Below the pieces are notes generated by a model that was not told the origin of the DNA, did not search any database, and saw nothing but the letters and a program-made list of their open reading frames with translations. Both the position numbers and the translations under genes were made by a program. A stretch of 64,000 nt of DNA from Taiwanofungus camphoratus (lineage: Eukaryota; Basidiomycota; Agaricomycetes; Polyporales; Taiwanofungaceae): positions 806,001 to 870,000 of the forward strand of contig CP021231.1 of assembly GCA_003999685.1 (NCBI GenBank). The letters are read 5' to 3'. Of the stretch, positions 49,308 through 62,404 are shown piece by piece. Positions within the stretch are counted from its first letter, which is position 1. Every line of letters begins with the position of its first letter.

Positions 49308-50606
49308 CTACTCTCCGTCTACCTTCAATGTCGGTTTCATACCCATCATTTTCGCCAATCTTAGCACCATCCCCTTCACAAATATCGGATCGTTGATGTC
49401 CCGTTCGTCCTCCACGATCCTGACTGCGCTACCCCTCATACCTTCCTTCACTGCCGCAAACAGTGCCGCGTCTGCCTCCTTGTCACAGAATGGTGCCCCC
49501 CGCACACTCAGCGCACTCACGCCACCTTTGGGGACCCACAGCTCTGTCAAGCTGTGATCCGCATCCCGCAGTCGCTCCGCGATCTGCCGTCCGAGCACTG
49601 CGCATTCCTCACGCGACGTGCGCAATAGCGTCATGCTAGGGTTGTGCTGAAACAAGTTCCGCTCCCTATACCGCTGAGGCACCGTGTCGCGTGGACCGAA
49701 GTTGGCCATGTCCAATGCACCCAGCGATACCACCTGCGGGATACGTGCGGCTACTGCCGCCGTAAGCCGCTTATCACCCGCACTCAGGACTCCTCCGACA
49801 AGCGCATCTGCTAGCTCTGTTGTCGTGAGATCGAGAACACCTGCCCAGTAGTGAGAGGCAGCAAGACGCTCGAGTGCCCGCCCGCCGGCGCCAGTTGCAT
49901 GAAAGACGTATGTTGTGCAAGGATATGCAGAGAGCAGCTCCCGGGCATACGTTACTGCTGGTGTTGTTACGCCAAACATGGTAATGGCAATGCGCTTATT
50001 GTCCGAAGTTGACGGAGATAGCCCCGCAGAAGGGGAAGGAGAAGAAAGAAGGCGGGCATGCTGTGATCGAGCCATTCCCGCGATGGCGCCCGCGGCGTTA
50101 TCAAGGACGGCACGCAGGATGTCGTTAAGGCCCGCAATGTCCACGACGCTATGCATCATCGCTAGGTCGGTTTCGCCTACATACGGGCGCACATCGCCTG
50201 CGGCCATCGTGCTCACGATGAGCTTTGGGAAGCCGAGCGGGAGCGCGGCACGCATGACCTCCGCACCGAGCGATGAGCCCCCACTGCCACCCATGGAGAG
50301 CGCAGCATGGATGGAGTGCGACGCATGCAGGGTCGAGATGAGTGGAATGGTATGTGCAATCATTGTCGAGATGAGCTCTCCCCGTGGCAATGCCAGAAGG
50401 TCCGGCGGGGCAGGCAAGCCCGAGGAAGCGAAGATAGCGGGCTGAGTGATTGAGATGGACGGATGTGACGAGGGGATTCGGCCGACATCGATGAGGATGC
50501 ATTGGAGACCGTGCTCCTTGACTAATTTATCGTGCACGTAGAGGAGTTCGTCGAGCTTTGTGTCGCAAGTGCCGAAAAGTGCGACGGTTGGTACAGAACC
50601 CGCCAT
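49308..50606 (-). CDS. UPF0261 / Tm-1-like ATP-binding domain protein
   Basis: A single intronless frame of 432 residues from the ATG at 50,606. An in-frame ATG at 50,657 would add 17 residues; the inner one is preferred because MAGSVPTVALFGTCDTKLDE matches the family start. Further blocks are SMGGSGGSSLGAEVMRAALPLGFPK split as the family glycine-rich ATP loop, AAGDVRPYVGETDL, MFGVTTPAV, and FHATGAGGRALERL. This is the N-terminal half of the tomato resistance protein Tm-1 and of bacterial UPF0261 proteins; the domain binds ATP, but its cellular reaction is unsettled. It is divergent from the TIM-barrel gene 249 bp away, which encodes the other half of the Tm-1 architecture. The absence of introns is unlike most genes here. 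Confidence 0.9.
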   Translation of the reverse strand: MAGSVPTVALFGTCDTKLDELLYVHDKLVKEHGLQCILIDVGRIPSSHPSISITQPAIFASSGLPAPPDLLALPRGELISTMIAHTIPLISTLHASHSIHAALSMGGSGGSSLGAEVMRAALPLGFPKLIVSTMAAGDVRPYVGETDLAMMHSVVDIAGLNDILRAVLDNAAGAIAGMARSQHARLLSSPSPSAGLSPSTSDNKRIAITMFGVTTPAVTYARELLSAYPCTTYVFHATGAGGRALERLAASHYWAGVLDLTTTELADALVGGVLSAGDKRLTAAVAARIPQVVSLGALDMANFGPRDTVPQRYRERNLFQHNPSMTLLRTSREECAVLGRQIAERLRDADHSLTELWVPKGGVSALSVRGAPFCDKEADAALFAAVKEGMRGSAVRIVEDERDINDPIFVKGMVLRLAKMMGMKPTLKVDGE

Positions 50607-50855
50607 GTTGTTACTGGCGCTGGCTGCAAGAACTGACGATGACACCCATGGGAGCATATGTGCAGAGAACTACTGCTTGTGCTCGGGTCATATTACACTG
50701 ACGACTTGACGGAACGGGAACCGTAGCACGGAAGAACACAAGACGTATGCACATGACATCGCTGACCTCAGCCGACTAAGTATGTTATCGCTCACATCAA
50801 TGTTAAGAGCATAAGTGCAGCTCTCGCGGCACGCACGCTCGTAGCTACAGCCAGC
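50607..50855. promoter_or_regulatory. Shared promoter of the UPF0261 and TIM-barrel genes
   Basis: A 249-bp region between two divergent start codons of genes that correspond to one fused protein elsewhere. Joint control is inferred from position. No clear TATA box was seen. Confidence 0.5.
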
Positions 50856-51794
50856 ATGCCACGTCCGACAAACAGGGAAGAGGCTCTTCAGCAGCTTCGG
50901 CAGACCATTGCGTCCGGGAAGATCATCCTCGGTGCGGGCGCTGGTACGTTCATCTAACTGTTGATGGCGTGTGAACTCCTCACAATGACCCCGTAGGAAT
51001 CGGTCTGTCCGCCAAATTCATCGAGAGGGGTGGCGCAGATCTTCTGGTACTCTACAATAGCGGTCGCTTCCGCATGGCTGGGCGGGGATCCCTCGCTGGC
51101 CTGATGCCCTACGGAGACGCAAACGCCATTGTCCTCGAGATGGTCGGTCCCCCCTCTTATCACCCCTTTTCGTTCTCATCGCCTTCAGGCAAACGAAGTA
51201 CTGCCGATCGCTGAGCGTGCAGGCGTTCTCGCAGGCGTTTGCGGGACCGATCCGTTCCGCTCGATGCCACGCTTTCTGCGCCAGCTGAAAGACATCGGCT
51301 TCTGTGGCGTCCAGAACTTCCCGACCGTTGGGCTGATCGATGGCGTCTTCCGCCAGAACCTCGAGGAGACCGGAATGGGTTATGCGCTCGAAGTTGATAT
51401 GATCCGCGAAGCACATCAACTTGGGCTTCTCACCACTCCGTACATCTTCAGCGTCGGGGATGCAGAAGCAATGACACTTGCGGGCGCGGACGTACTTGTT
51501 GTGCATATGGGCCTGACCACGTCCGGTAGTATCGGCGCGCAGACAAGCGTGACGCTCGACGACTGTGTGAGCACGATTCAGGCATGTAGAGACGCGGCAG
51601 TGAAGATCAATCCGGAAATAATCGTATTGTGCCACGGCGGTCCCATTGCTCGAGCAGAGGATGCGCACTATGTCCTCAGCAGAACAAAAGGCGTCCACGG
51701 CTTTTTTGGCGCGTCGAGTATGGAGAGGCTTCCAGCGGAGGTGGCGATCGAGGAGAATACCAAAGCATTCAAGCAGCTGAAGCCTGGGGTTTAG
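50856..51794 (+). CDS. TIM-barrel protein, Tm-1 C-terminal-like (PEP_hydrolase family)
   Basis: Three exons fit: 50856-50943, 50997-51142 and 51189-51794, giving 279 residues. The barrel has [81 protein letters not shown], and [14 protein letters not shown] near the end. This matches the IGPS-like TIM-barrel domain that forms the C-terminal half of Tm-1-type proteins and stands alone beside UPF0261 genes in bacteria. The reaction is not established. Together with the divergent UPF0261 gene it makes a likely functional pair. Confidence 0.9.
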
Positions 51795-54075
51795 ACGTGT
51801 GTCTCTCGCACCTAAAGTATGATGCATACACTATAGGATACGGTTCAACGAATCAATTTGATAAAATCGCCTTGTTCAGCAATCATACTTCCCGACACGC
51901 TGAGTATTTGTCGAGTGTTAAATACTTCTCATCGTAGGACGAACTAACAAGCAAAAGACTAAATCGACCTTGGAGGAGCCTTTTACCAACAGATGTTATC
52001 GACCCTTTACGTATGAACTTGACCCCATACGTACTCGGTTGGCCATGCTATCCTCTAGATGTAAAATCACAATTCAGAACAACCATGTGATAATATCATT
52101 GTGTTCTACGGCATTGTGACATAACGATCGGACACAAGAAGGTCATGCTGGATGAGAGTTTGTCTGCGCCTAGCAATTTCAACATCGGGGATCGGGATGA
52201 AAACATACCGAACATGTATTTGATGCATGTTTCAGGCTTCGACGGGGTGTATATGTGCTTTGGGTTGGTATTTCATACGATACGTCCCGGAGATATTGCC
52301 TCACCGCCAAAGCTTTCGGTACCATCACAACCGGACGTCTGCAATTCGGCATACCCGTGGCCAGAGGTACGATCAAGCTAGATCGTACGAATGCATGTCA
52401 ATGACTGCGTAGGAGACGTGCCGTCATTTGATTGAACCTACTAGACTGAAGAGGTGAAATGTGAAACACAACAAGAGCCTCCCACATTGTAGGTCAACGC
52501 ACAATCACGGAAATTGGCGTTTGACAAAGGCCACGACATCCTGAAAACACATAGTGACAAATGCAGGGCTTTGTGCTAGTGGAGACGGTCTCATTCTCCA
52601 TCATCCCCGAACGTCAAGTTGGGTCTAGAATTATATTGGGAGTAACATGCAAACTGTCACTCTCCTCCGATTTCCACGACAGAATCGGAGAAAGAGAAGC
52701 AACGAACGTAATGGTGAAGGTTCAGACACTGAGTAGTGTCAATGACTTTGCGGACTGGCGTTCACATGATGTCCAATGATGTCCATGTCTTGGGGGCTTC
52801 TGGTGAGCATCTTTGACCGTACCTGTAACGTCAGGGATAAAAAATGTACCATAGCTCGGCTTGTTTGGATGATGGCAGCACATGAAAGCCTTGAATAATC
52901 TCACAGTATGATATATATAGTATACATCATGGCCAAACAAGGACGGGTCGGCAGATTGGTGCTTGAGTATTTTTTGGCTCGACCAAAAGGCCCAAGTATT
53001 TCGATGACGCATCTAGTTTGCCGGATACGCTGGTTAACTGTGGATGTCATAGGTATGGATAGGGGCCGTAGGTCCGTAGCGCTGATTCCCTACAGCGTTC
53101 ACATTTTCCTTGCTGCGTAGTCTACTATTGGCATAACAGCGCGCTCGCTGAGCGGACATGACCCACAGCGCTGCTTCTATCGCACTTGATGATCATGCGG
53201 AATATAAAGTTTTCCGAGAAACGACCGGTCTCCCGTACCCGAGCGCCCCCGAGCTGCATGAATCTGGATCTCACAAAAGGGAAGTCCATGTGGATTAGCC
53301 TTTCGCTTCCGTACTAGTGCATTGTGATAGATGAAGGAAGCTAGAGAGGGAAGCCTACGTGATGCGAGTGAAGAACGGTACCGATGCTGGCGCAATGAGG
53401 CTGAGTGGAAAGGGTGCGGGCGCTAGCCTGTAGTAGGAGCTTGAGGTAAGATGGCCCTGCATGAAGCAGCATGGTGGTCCTAAGCCTCGAGGACTTGCGT
53501 AAACTATTCCGCGGCAAACAGAGAGGCATGAACCCAATTACAGAGCAGTCCATCATGTGGATCAGTGTGTCACAGGCCGATAATTGTTCAAAGTGACGGC
53601 AGTAGACAGTGTGCAGCATGTGCCCCGTCCGGTCGGTGATGGTGCCAATATCCCAGTTATTCGGTGAGCGCAGCCTCGACGAGCCAAACCTGAGGCTCTT
53701 CGGCAGGTTAACTTTCGCCAGAGTTGACGGAATGCACAAGATTGAATGCACAGACACCGTGTGCCCATACTGCCTGCTGTTAGTCGCTAGAGAGTGATAT
53801 TCCGAAACGATAGTAGACGCGTAGCGAGGGTTGAAACCTTCTTCCAGGTGCTTGCTGCAGACACCTTAATCCTTTCTCTTTGCTTGAAAGAAACGAATAT
53901 CAACACATTGATACTTGATATAAAGAAAAGTGTGAGCGCAGACAAGATTGGGACTGGAGCATGAGAGTCATGTCCAAGTTTGGACTTGCCATGGCAAACG
54001 CTGCCGTCGCCGTCAACGACCATCGCTTCACCATTCCAGCTCCCAGCTAGCTCTACTAGTACTCACAACAAAATT
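51795..54075. other. Gene-poor stretch of about 2.3 kb
   Basis: Only short frames on both strands, with no recognised motif or joinable exon chain. The end contains the 5' leader of the SFT2 gene; an ATG at 53,980 in frame with it could extend that protein by 32 residues. Confidence 0.4.
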
Positions 54076-55046
54076 ATGCCTGCCGCAACTTCGACAGAAC
54101 AAAGCTTCCGCGAGAACCTCTCCCAATTTCGCTGGGCACGGGAAAATCCCGAAGACTCGCAGCAGCAGGCTTTGGGCACACAGTCTGGCGCGTTTTCGCG
54201 GTTCTATAGCTCCATCAGCGGAGGATACATTCCACTACGTTCAAGTGAGCGCTCAAATGATGAGGAGGCGTATTTTGCGCTATCGAGATGGGAGAGGTGC
54301 GTGGAATCGACGTTCAGACTCTCGAAAATATAGGCCGACTGACGCTATAATAACGCATCTCATAATTCCACTGTACGTATGCTATGACTTTTGACATCCA
54401 GGCTACTAGGTTTTGGAGGCTGTTTGTTGGGTGCTGCTGTATGCTTTTTTGTTGCCTTCATGACGCTGCCGTTATTGGCTGTGAAACCGTCCAAGTTTGC
54501 ACTATCAATCAGGTGTGGTGTGTCTGCTTCACGCTGTAGATCTCTGGAACTTACGGGATAACTTACTTAGCTTGGGAAGCCTACTGGTCATGTTTGGGTC
54601 AGTGTTGCCAGATCTTGAGTAGAGAAAGATGACACTGAATACGCTGTGTTCTGTTAGGTTCGCGGTCCTTGTCGGACCAATAAATCATATCAAACATCTT
54701 GTGTCGAAGGAGCGGCTGCCTTTCTCTTTCGTATATATTGGGAGTTTGGCACTCACATTATACTTCTCATTAGGTGTACGTCGCTCGTATGACCCTTATA
54801 CATGCGAGACTGACTTTGATTTTCGTGCATATGTCTAGGCACGCTCATATCCCGGTTCTCTGATAGGTGCTATCATCCAAGTATGTCTCTTGTGTTCACA
54901 TTTCAGCAGATTTCGTACGACTACTAGTCTTGCAGGTCATGGCTTTGATCTCATACGTCCTCGCCTACTTCCCCGGTGGTATAACAACCCTTCGTTTCGG
55001 CTCGCAAATGGCCATACGCGGCGCGGGCAGCCTCCTGCCTATTTAG
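54076..55046 (+). CDS. SFT2: SFT2-family Golgi vesicle transport protein
   Basis: A hydrophilic N-terminus (MPAATSTEQSFRENLSQFRW) is followed by four membrane segments: LLGFGGCLLGAAVCFFVAF with TLPLLAVKPSKFAL, then SLGSLLVMFGFAVLVGP, then FSFVYIGSLALTLYFSLG, then IQVMALISYVLAYFPGG. The SFT2/GOT1 hallmarks SLGSLL, FGFAVLVGP and SYVLAYFPGG are present. Exon 1 is 54,076-54,296. The last junctions use GTACGT after SLG and GTATGT after IIQ. The stop is at 55,044-55,046. The family acts in retrograde endosome-to-Golgi vesicle fusion. The gene is convergent with NUP192, leaving 144 bp between stop codons. Confidence 0.88.
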
Positions 55047-55190
55047 CGTACAACCATACTTGCTTCCGCCTGTGTTCACGGACATGTACAAGTACAAGTG
55101 GACAGAGGTGGCTAGGTTCCAGAGGGAATCATCGTATATATTAGCTACAGCTTATCTCACATGCTCGTCACTGTTGCATACCATCCAAGG

Positions 55191-58100
55191 TCATTGCCGA
55201 TTTTGAGTGTCATTAGGCTCATCGTGCAGCCCCGCCATATCCTTCAGTCTCCGCGACATGATCTCCACATAGTTTTCGTAGGAATGCCAGTCTCGCCCTA
55301 GCGTCTCCTCCGTCTACCGTAGACGTCAATCATCTCTCCAGTATACACACAAGAATCGGACAAGGTCAGACTCACCAGCTCAAGTGCCTGCAGTCGCTGC
55401 AGCACGGGCGCAAGCTTTCTCGCCGCTTCCGACTTGAGGGTGTCAACATCGGGTGACGAGGCGAAGCGCAGCGTGTGTGATATTGAGCCCTTGAGGTCGG
55501 GATTATTGACATGCCGTCCCTCTGAATAGAACACCAGATGTCGCCAGAGCAGAAGAAGGAGCATTTCTAGGCAGCCTGTCTTGCTGTCAGTCATCACATC
55601 ACAAGACTCCGAGAGTTCTGAATCATTATACATACCGAGTGTGACTTGAACACGACGTTTGACATCCGCTCGCCAGCGTCCGAGCTCTCGGCCGATCAGG
55701 GATTGCTTTTGTCTGATGTCGAGGTTGTCGAGCAGGCCTGGATCCGAGATATTCACGATCTGTGCCAAACACGTCAATATTTGCCCGTGCGCGATGATAA
55801 AACGATCCTGCCTCGTGGATGTTGTCTACTCTGATAGAGTCCTTTGACATAAGTTCTGCTGAAAGATCAACAATTTTCTTGAGAGAATTAGCGAGATCGT
55901 CGCAGAGGTTACTCAGAGCCTCAATGGCGTCGCCGACAGTAGGTACAGTGGCTGTCCATTACGTTATAAGAAACTGAGCTGGAGACACTTGTGACCGTCT
56001 TACCAAGGTAACGCGAGGACTGTTCCTCTTGTCTAGGTGTCGTTACAGCGGGGGACAAGACAAGAGTGAACTCTGGCTCTGTGCTGTCGTTTAGCAAACA
56101 CAAGATATACGGTCGTGGGACGGAAGAAATACCTGTAAAGTCGCTTGCGGTGCCTAGATATGCAACAATCGCTCTTCGAAGGAGCTGGTCTTTTTGGTGT
56201 ACGGATACTCGGAATCTTGTCTCGCGGCCGAAACCTGTGAACTCAATGAAATCTAAGACACAGTAACGGTAACGAAAACTTTACCTGGGGCAGGAAGGCC
56301 AGCGTCCAATAGTTCTGCATCAGTCTGAGGCTTCACACCTTCTGACCAATGCCGATTGCCAAGGCATCTCGCAGCTAGACTCGATATTGCGGCATGAATG
56401 CCACCAAAGCCGGAATTGGATAGCTGTAGACAGTCAGTCGAAGGAATCTGGCAAAAAAAGGGCACTGACAAGTTCGGTCTTCGATACGAGCTGCAGTACA
56501 CTAGCACTGAGAGATACAAGGAGTCGAATCTCATCCAACACTGAAAGGGATAGCTCATCCACCTCATTCTTGAGTAAGAGGATCACCGTATCCCTATGAC
56601 TAGATAAGAATTGCAAAGCCTACCGCACAAATGTCAGAGAACGCGCAGGCACAAAAATACAGGGAGCCGAACATGGTTCGTCGCAGTCGTGTGTCTTGAA
56701 CCCAAAGTTAATAACATCCCGCTGACGAGTTGGAGGGCTGGCAAGAATAGCTGATGATATCGTTGAATCGCAGAAGGCAAAAAGCTGTCGTTATCTGTGC
56801 GACAGGCATTCGGTTATGATCTGACAGAAAAGAGTAGAGGTAATGACGCACCCATGAAGGCTTGGTCAGCTTCCGGACGAGCATCCAGATAGTCGCAATC
56901 CGCTAATACCGGGATAGCACGAGCTTCCAGTAATCGTTCTGCACCCTGTCTGTTTTGTGCCATACGGATGAGCAACGACATCTTCGCCTCGTAAACGTAT
57001 AGGGTATTGAGATCATCTAGTCTGCCTCTCAGAACAGGATGGGCAATAAAACAAGGATGCACCTACCTGGATCGGGCTTCAAGACAGCCTGTAGTCGCAG
57101 ATCCGCTTCCTTGAGACCGCCTACGAAGCCGGATAGGAAACCGTGACGAGTCAATGCTTGTAAAACAATTGATTGCCTTTCAGAGCGGGACAGGCGAACC
57201 AGCGAGTCAAGCAGCATGAACGCGATTGTCTTCCACACTTCTGTCCCATCAATAGCATCTCTAGACACGATAGCTACCAGGCGTTCCATCACAGGTTTCA
57301 AGACAGCAAGACTACCACCAATCAATGTGGATACCGACGCCTGTGACCCTTTTGCTTGGGTCGAAAGGATGACAGATGACATGCTGTCACCGAAAGTGAG
57401 GTCATCTCTGCTTACTGATGCGGACAGCGAACTAGAGAGTGCTAAAGAGGTTTTGTCTCCCGTATCTTGTGTAGCGTCGGTGGACATCACAAGATGAAGG
57501 TAATTGATCAAGGACGCATATAAGTTACCACGGACGAGTTCTATGCGGCTATTGTCCGTGATGCACTCCAGTACGCTGCGTAGAAGGTTGTACAGACGTT
57601 CAGCTGGTAGCGAACCTGATTCAACGTCACCACCTGCTGACTGAAGAATGATCTGATGGTATCTATCTTCTCTCAGTTTTGTGATTGTTGACAGCATAGC
57701 TTCCGCGAGTAGTACTGCAGTCGATTCTTGTATGTTGGGCGAGCGTAAAATGAGAGGTAGCACATGCAGTAGATCGAAAAGCATATTTTCTCGACGATCA
57801 TGAGGCAACCGTTCAAAGCACTTTATGAGCGACATGTCAAGCAGTCTTCTCCATGCTTCGTAGCCGCTCGCAGCGGCATAGTGTACTTCTCGACGATGAT
57901 TCTCGACTGCACAGCTCTCCATGATATATGACGTCTCCGCTGTCAGTTGTTCAAGGTGAGTCTGTGTTACGATATGGCCCTGCATGTGAAGGGTCCGTCG
58001 AGCTAAAGTCAGTAAGGAGAGGAGTGCCGTGCGGTCCACAATCTCGCATCCAGACTCGTCAACGCGCAGACAGCTTTGTAAGTTTAGCTGGCCGAGGAAC

Positions 58101-61100
58101 TGTAGCTCGACTGGTTGGACAACTAGACTGTCGGACCAGTCGAAGTCCAAGGACTGGATAAACTCAACCATCCTGAGATGTGATTGACCCACTTCGCGGA
58201 ATGTCTTAAATAGATCATTCTCCCAGGCCATCTCTTCATCGTCATAGTAGTCCTCTTCGCTCCCGAATAGTAACTCCAACAGTTCCGCGACAGCCTTATG
58301 GTGCCCCTTGTTAGTGAGCACATGCAGATCGAGAGCCACAAGATCAAGAATCCAGGAACGCAACCGCAGGAACGAAGCTAGGTCAGTTACTGTCGTGGTC
58401 ACACGAGAGCCATCATTATACCTGACCTCGATGAATGGCTCTTGCTCAGTAACGGGAACCTTGAAAGGTATTGCAGCAAGATGACGAGCGAAGAAGTCTT
58501 CACGAGTACGTAAGTATCTCATAATGAACTCAGATGTTCGCGGATGCTTGCACAATTCGTATATGACGTGATAACAGCGTTCAGCCAAAGCCGGCAGTGT
58601 CACAAACAACGGTTCCGTAGGCGGAGGGTGTCTGCGAACGCCCTTTCCTTTGAGTCGTGGAACGCCTGCATTGAGCAAGTCGAGAATGGAGTGTATGCAC
58701 GAACGACGAGCTCCAAGGGCATGTGGATCTTGTATCTGAGCCTCGGAAGTAGCTCCGCCGAAGAGTAAGAAGTGAGCGATATTAGGATAGGACCGACCAG
58801 AATGAGAATTTTGGATGAGCAGATTCAGCGCTGCCAATCGGATGGCTTGCGTGAGAGCGTCCGAAGGCTCATCGTAAATGGGTGCACCAGCACCTGTGTT
58901 TTGTTCTGCAGTGCTTTCTGCAGCCTCGACATCCTCCAGGACTTCCGAATCCATGATGTTCTGGAAACCATCGAGGATGCGGGCGGACTCGTCACTTCTG
59001 TCGATTAGCAGCGCTAGCTGAGATAGGGCACTGGAGCTCGCAAGGGCAGTCAAAATCTTGATGCTCAGTAACATGAGCTCAGGATATGCCGGGTAAGCAA
59101 CATATACTGCCACTGCAGGAACGTGTTCGCGAGAGTACGAGAGTGCCTGATCCAACCTGATGAAATAGGAAGTCGGAGGTACCTCGCCAAAGTGAGCTGT
59201 CTCATTCCAATCCGAAAGAAGTGGTATCAGCACATCAAGGAAAATGTCTTGAATCTCCAGAACTCGGTGGATTATCCTGAGCACTCGAATGATCGTGGTA
59301 CGGAAGAAAGGCTCCTCTTCTGCCAGGGATCTATCGAGACCATCGACGCCCTCAACGAGATAGGAAAGTATACTGCCCTGGAGTACAGAAGGGGTCAGCA
59401 TTCGCTTCATGATGTCATATCCTGGATGTATGGCCAATTGCATGAGGCTCTCGCCCTGAGGTTGAAGTTCCTCTACGTTTGTCACCAAGGACTCCAAGTC
59501 GTAGCTAGCCAAACAGCGTTCCACGAAGCACAGACAGAGATCATTTGTCCGCCACCTGTCTGTGGGACGCAAGTACTCCCGGCTATTGATCCTAGCAAAC
59601 ACGTTGTCAATGACAAATGAAGAGAAAGGCCCGATGCCAGGTGCCCGGTAGGGAAGACCCAGAGTGTCTGGAATGGTGTTGATCGGTTCAACGTCTGCCA
59701 CGCGGTCTTTCAGCGCGATGCTTTTTGGCGTATGTATGAGGGTTCCAAGCAGCTTCAAGAACGGAATAGTCGCAGGGTACATTTTATAAACGGCTTCCAC
59801 CTCATCCAGTTCCACTTCTACACCCTTGACGGCAGGTATCGAGCCTCCGATACCGCTACTAACTCGGACATTGATGATTTCCAGCCTCTCCATGAGCGTC
59901 CACACCGACCTGCAGATCTCCACGCCGGCAACGCCGGCACCGGGTTCGCAGAATGCTGCTAGAGTCTCAAAAATAGCACCCTTCAGTTCCAGAGGTATTC
60001 CAAGCGGAATGAGCGATACTAAAGTAGGAATTGCGCGGAACCGCGCATGTCCGCTGATCGTAATGCGCACAGCTACTGAATGTGTGACGACGGTCGAAAG
60101 TAATCTGAGGAACGCCTGCGCGAGCAGAACGTCCTGCTGGGTGAAAGCCAGCTGTTGCGGAGGTTGTTGGGCGGGCTGACCTTGCCATGGCTGCGAAGCA
60201 GGAAATCCAGATTGAGACGTCCCTACACCTGAAGGCGGGGCCTGGTTTGGACGAGGTCCCGAACCAGCAGCCACCCAGGAATCGAGCAGCCCGAAGATTG
60301 CGCTCCACGAAACGGCAGGTCCTGCACCGAGGTGAGGCGACCCAGAGGACGGTATCGAGCTGCCAGGGACGACCTCTCCGCCACCTCGCGCGAGAAAGTT
60401 GTAGGCCAATTCGCTGCATTGCTGCCCCTTAGCCAGGCCAGCGAGCATGTCGTAGAGCGCCATCGACATGTCGACATCTCGTACTTGAGTAGACCAGACT
60501 GCCCACTGCAGGAACGCAGGCAGTCTTCCCGAGTTCGACTCCATGGCCTCTGTGTATGCGGAACGTCCTCCTTCCGGAATCCCACCACCTCCCCAAAAGT
60601 GAAGGGCTCGTTCCGGAGCTAAGGTGGAGTAGAGCAGTCCGATCAATGAGAACAGCATGGCCATGTCGTTCCGTGGCGGAGCACCAGATTTGTCTGGGTC
60701 TGATGACGCACCGGAAGCGAACCGGCCAGAGGATTGCGGGAGCGATGAGCGGAACCTGGATCTATCTGTTCGAGTGCCAGCGAGGAGCAGATCTTCTTGC
60801 CTCTGCTTGATTTTACGCAGCTCCGACGAAGCTTGAGTGATCAGCGAGCGAATCAGGACCTCGCAAGCTTCCAGAATTACAGACTTAAAGTCCTCCGCTG
60901 GGAGTTCTGGCGGGGCTTCCTGCTCTGGCTGAGAGAGAAGACCTGCGGCGTACGAGGTGGGAGGGTACGCCGCATGCCTCTTCTGGAGCTGCGCTACCAT
61001 GCGAAGGAGGTACATGAAAGAGTCGCCCTGAACAGCATTCCATATTTGGATTTCGAGCTCGTCTGTCTTGAAACCCTCGGTATTCTCCAGAGACGGATCC

Positions 61101-62211
61101 CGGCGCCTTGTCTCAGTGAGGAACAACGTCCACTTCAGAAGTACAGTGGCCTTCAGGCCGGGTTCCTTCCACTCAGTGGAGACATCAAACTTCCTTTTCA
61201 TGTATGAGATGATGTTTTTCTCTGATGCCATAACCTTTCGTGCCTTTCCACCAATAGAATTGGGGTCGACCAGGTCGAAGGCGGCGAGGACCGTAGCTAG
61301 GATGTAATATGTCATGGGATGGCGTGGATTGGCATCGAGCCAGTCAACCATTTTCGTGATTTCAGTCGGGGAGAGGTAGCCCATGCGAGCTATAAGGTAG
61401 AGAACCAGCGCCAATGTACGCCGCTCGTATTTGAGGGAATCACATCTTGCATTGAGGATGTCAGCGCCCAGCATCCCATTCCCACCTACCCAACATGAGC
61501 AACAGCGACAAATGAAGCGTTCAGGTACTCACCTTGCGCAGAAGGTGCCACAGTGTTACTCTTCGCACATTGTCTTGCCGCCTGTACCTTCGCGAGCACG
61601 TTGCCCAGATTGTGAATTTCCTGGAATATTTTGACGGCAAGAGACAATCCGGTGTTCCTGCCTCCAGGCGCCGGGAGCAGCTGCTGGCGAACAAAGTGGT
61701 CCAGCCGGACGTAGAGCTGAGAAGCTTGGGGCGTCTCTGCGATCGCAGCCGCCTCGAAGATGTAGCGGAGGCACTCGGCCAGTTGGCGGCGTCTGAGGTG
61801 GAACTCGAGAATAGTCGCCTCGATGCAGCTTTCCATGGAGACATTGGGATTTTCTGACATGACATCTTGGAGAAGGCCGGCGACGTAGCGCTCGGAGTAG
61901 TCCAATTGCTGTGATATGAAGATGGCTTGACGTGCGAAGTCTGAGTTGACGGCAAGGGGTCGTCCATTGACGACCACTTTGCCTACACACCGGAGATGGA
62001 TTCAGCCGTTTAGGATGCAAGAAACAGGAAGACGCGTACCCGATTCTAGCTCACGCTGCTCTTGTGAGTTCCGCGGGCCAACGTCGTAAAGGGTGACGAG
62101 ATGTGGCCTATGGGCCATGAGCTCCTCGAATAACTCCTGCTCGCCATTCTGTAACCCGCGGGGACTGAACGCAGAGAGCAGGACCGTGCGCAGCTGAGAC
62201 GCAGAGGCCAT
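55191..62211 (-). CDS. NUP192: Nucleoporin NUP192/NUP205 (inner ring)
   Basis: The largest gene in the window, about 2100 residues. Exons 1-3 fit exactly: 62211-62040, 61982-61533, and a huge exon 61485-57067 of 1473 codons. Further small exons run to the TGA at 55,191-55,193. The N-terminus (MASASQLRTVLLSAFSPRG, then FARQAIFISQQLDYSERYVAGL) and helical repeats such as RTLALVLYLIARMGYLSPTE and TYYILATVLAAFDLVD are those of the Nup192/Nup205 alpha-solenoid, a scaffold of the nuclear pore inner ring. After exon 3 the frame continues GRLDDLNTLYVYEAKMSLL and GAERLLEARAIPVLADCDYL, a well-kept block of the family. The last exon ends in ETLGRDWHSYENYVEIMSRR. It is divergent from NAA30 with 193 bp between. 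Confidence 0.92.
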
Positions 62212-62404
62212 GCGTGATCAAAGTGAAGTCAGGCCCAGTGGGCGGAAGAGTAGGTTCACGGCAAAACACGCGAACCGAGAGGCGCGTTCGACGCGTCGAT
62301 GCTATAGCCTGTAAAGGCGACGTCTTTGCCCCACGCCCGCCTCACGAGGCCCGTGGATTCGTTCATTCCGCTCTTTATCCCTCACACGTTCCTTTCTCGC
62401 GACC

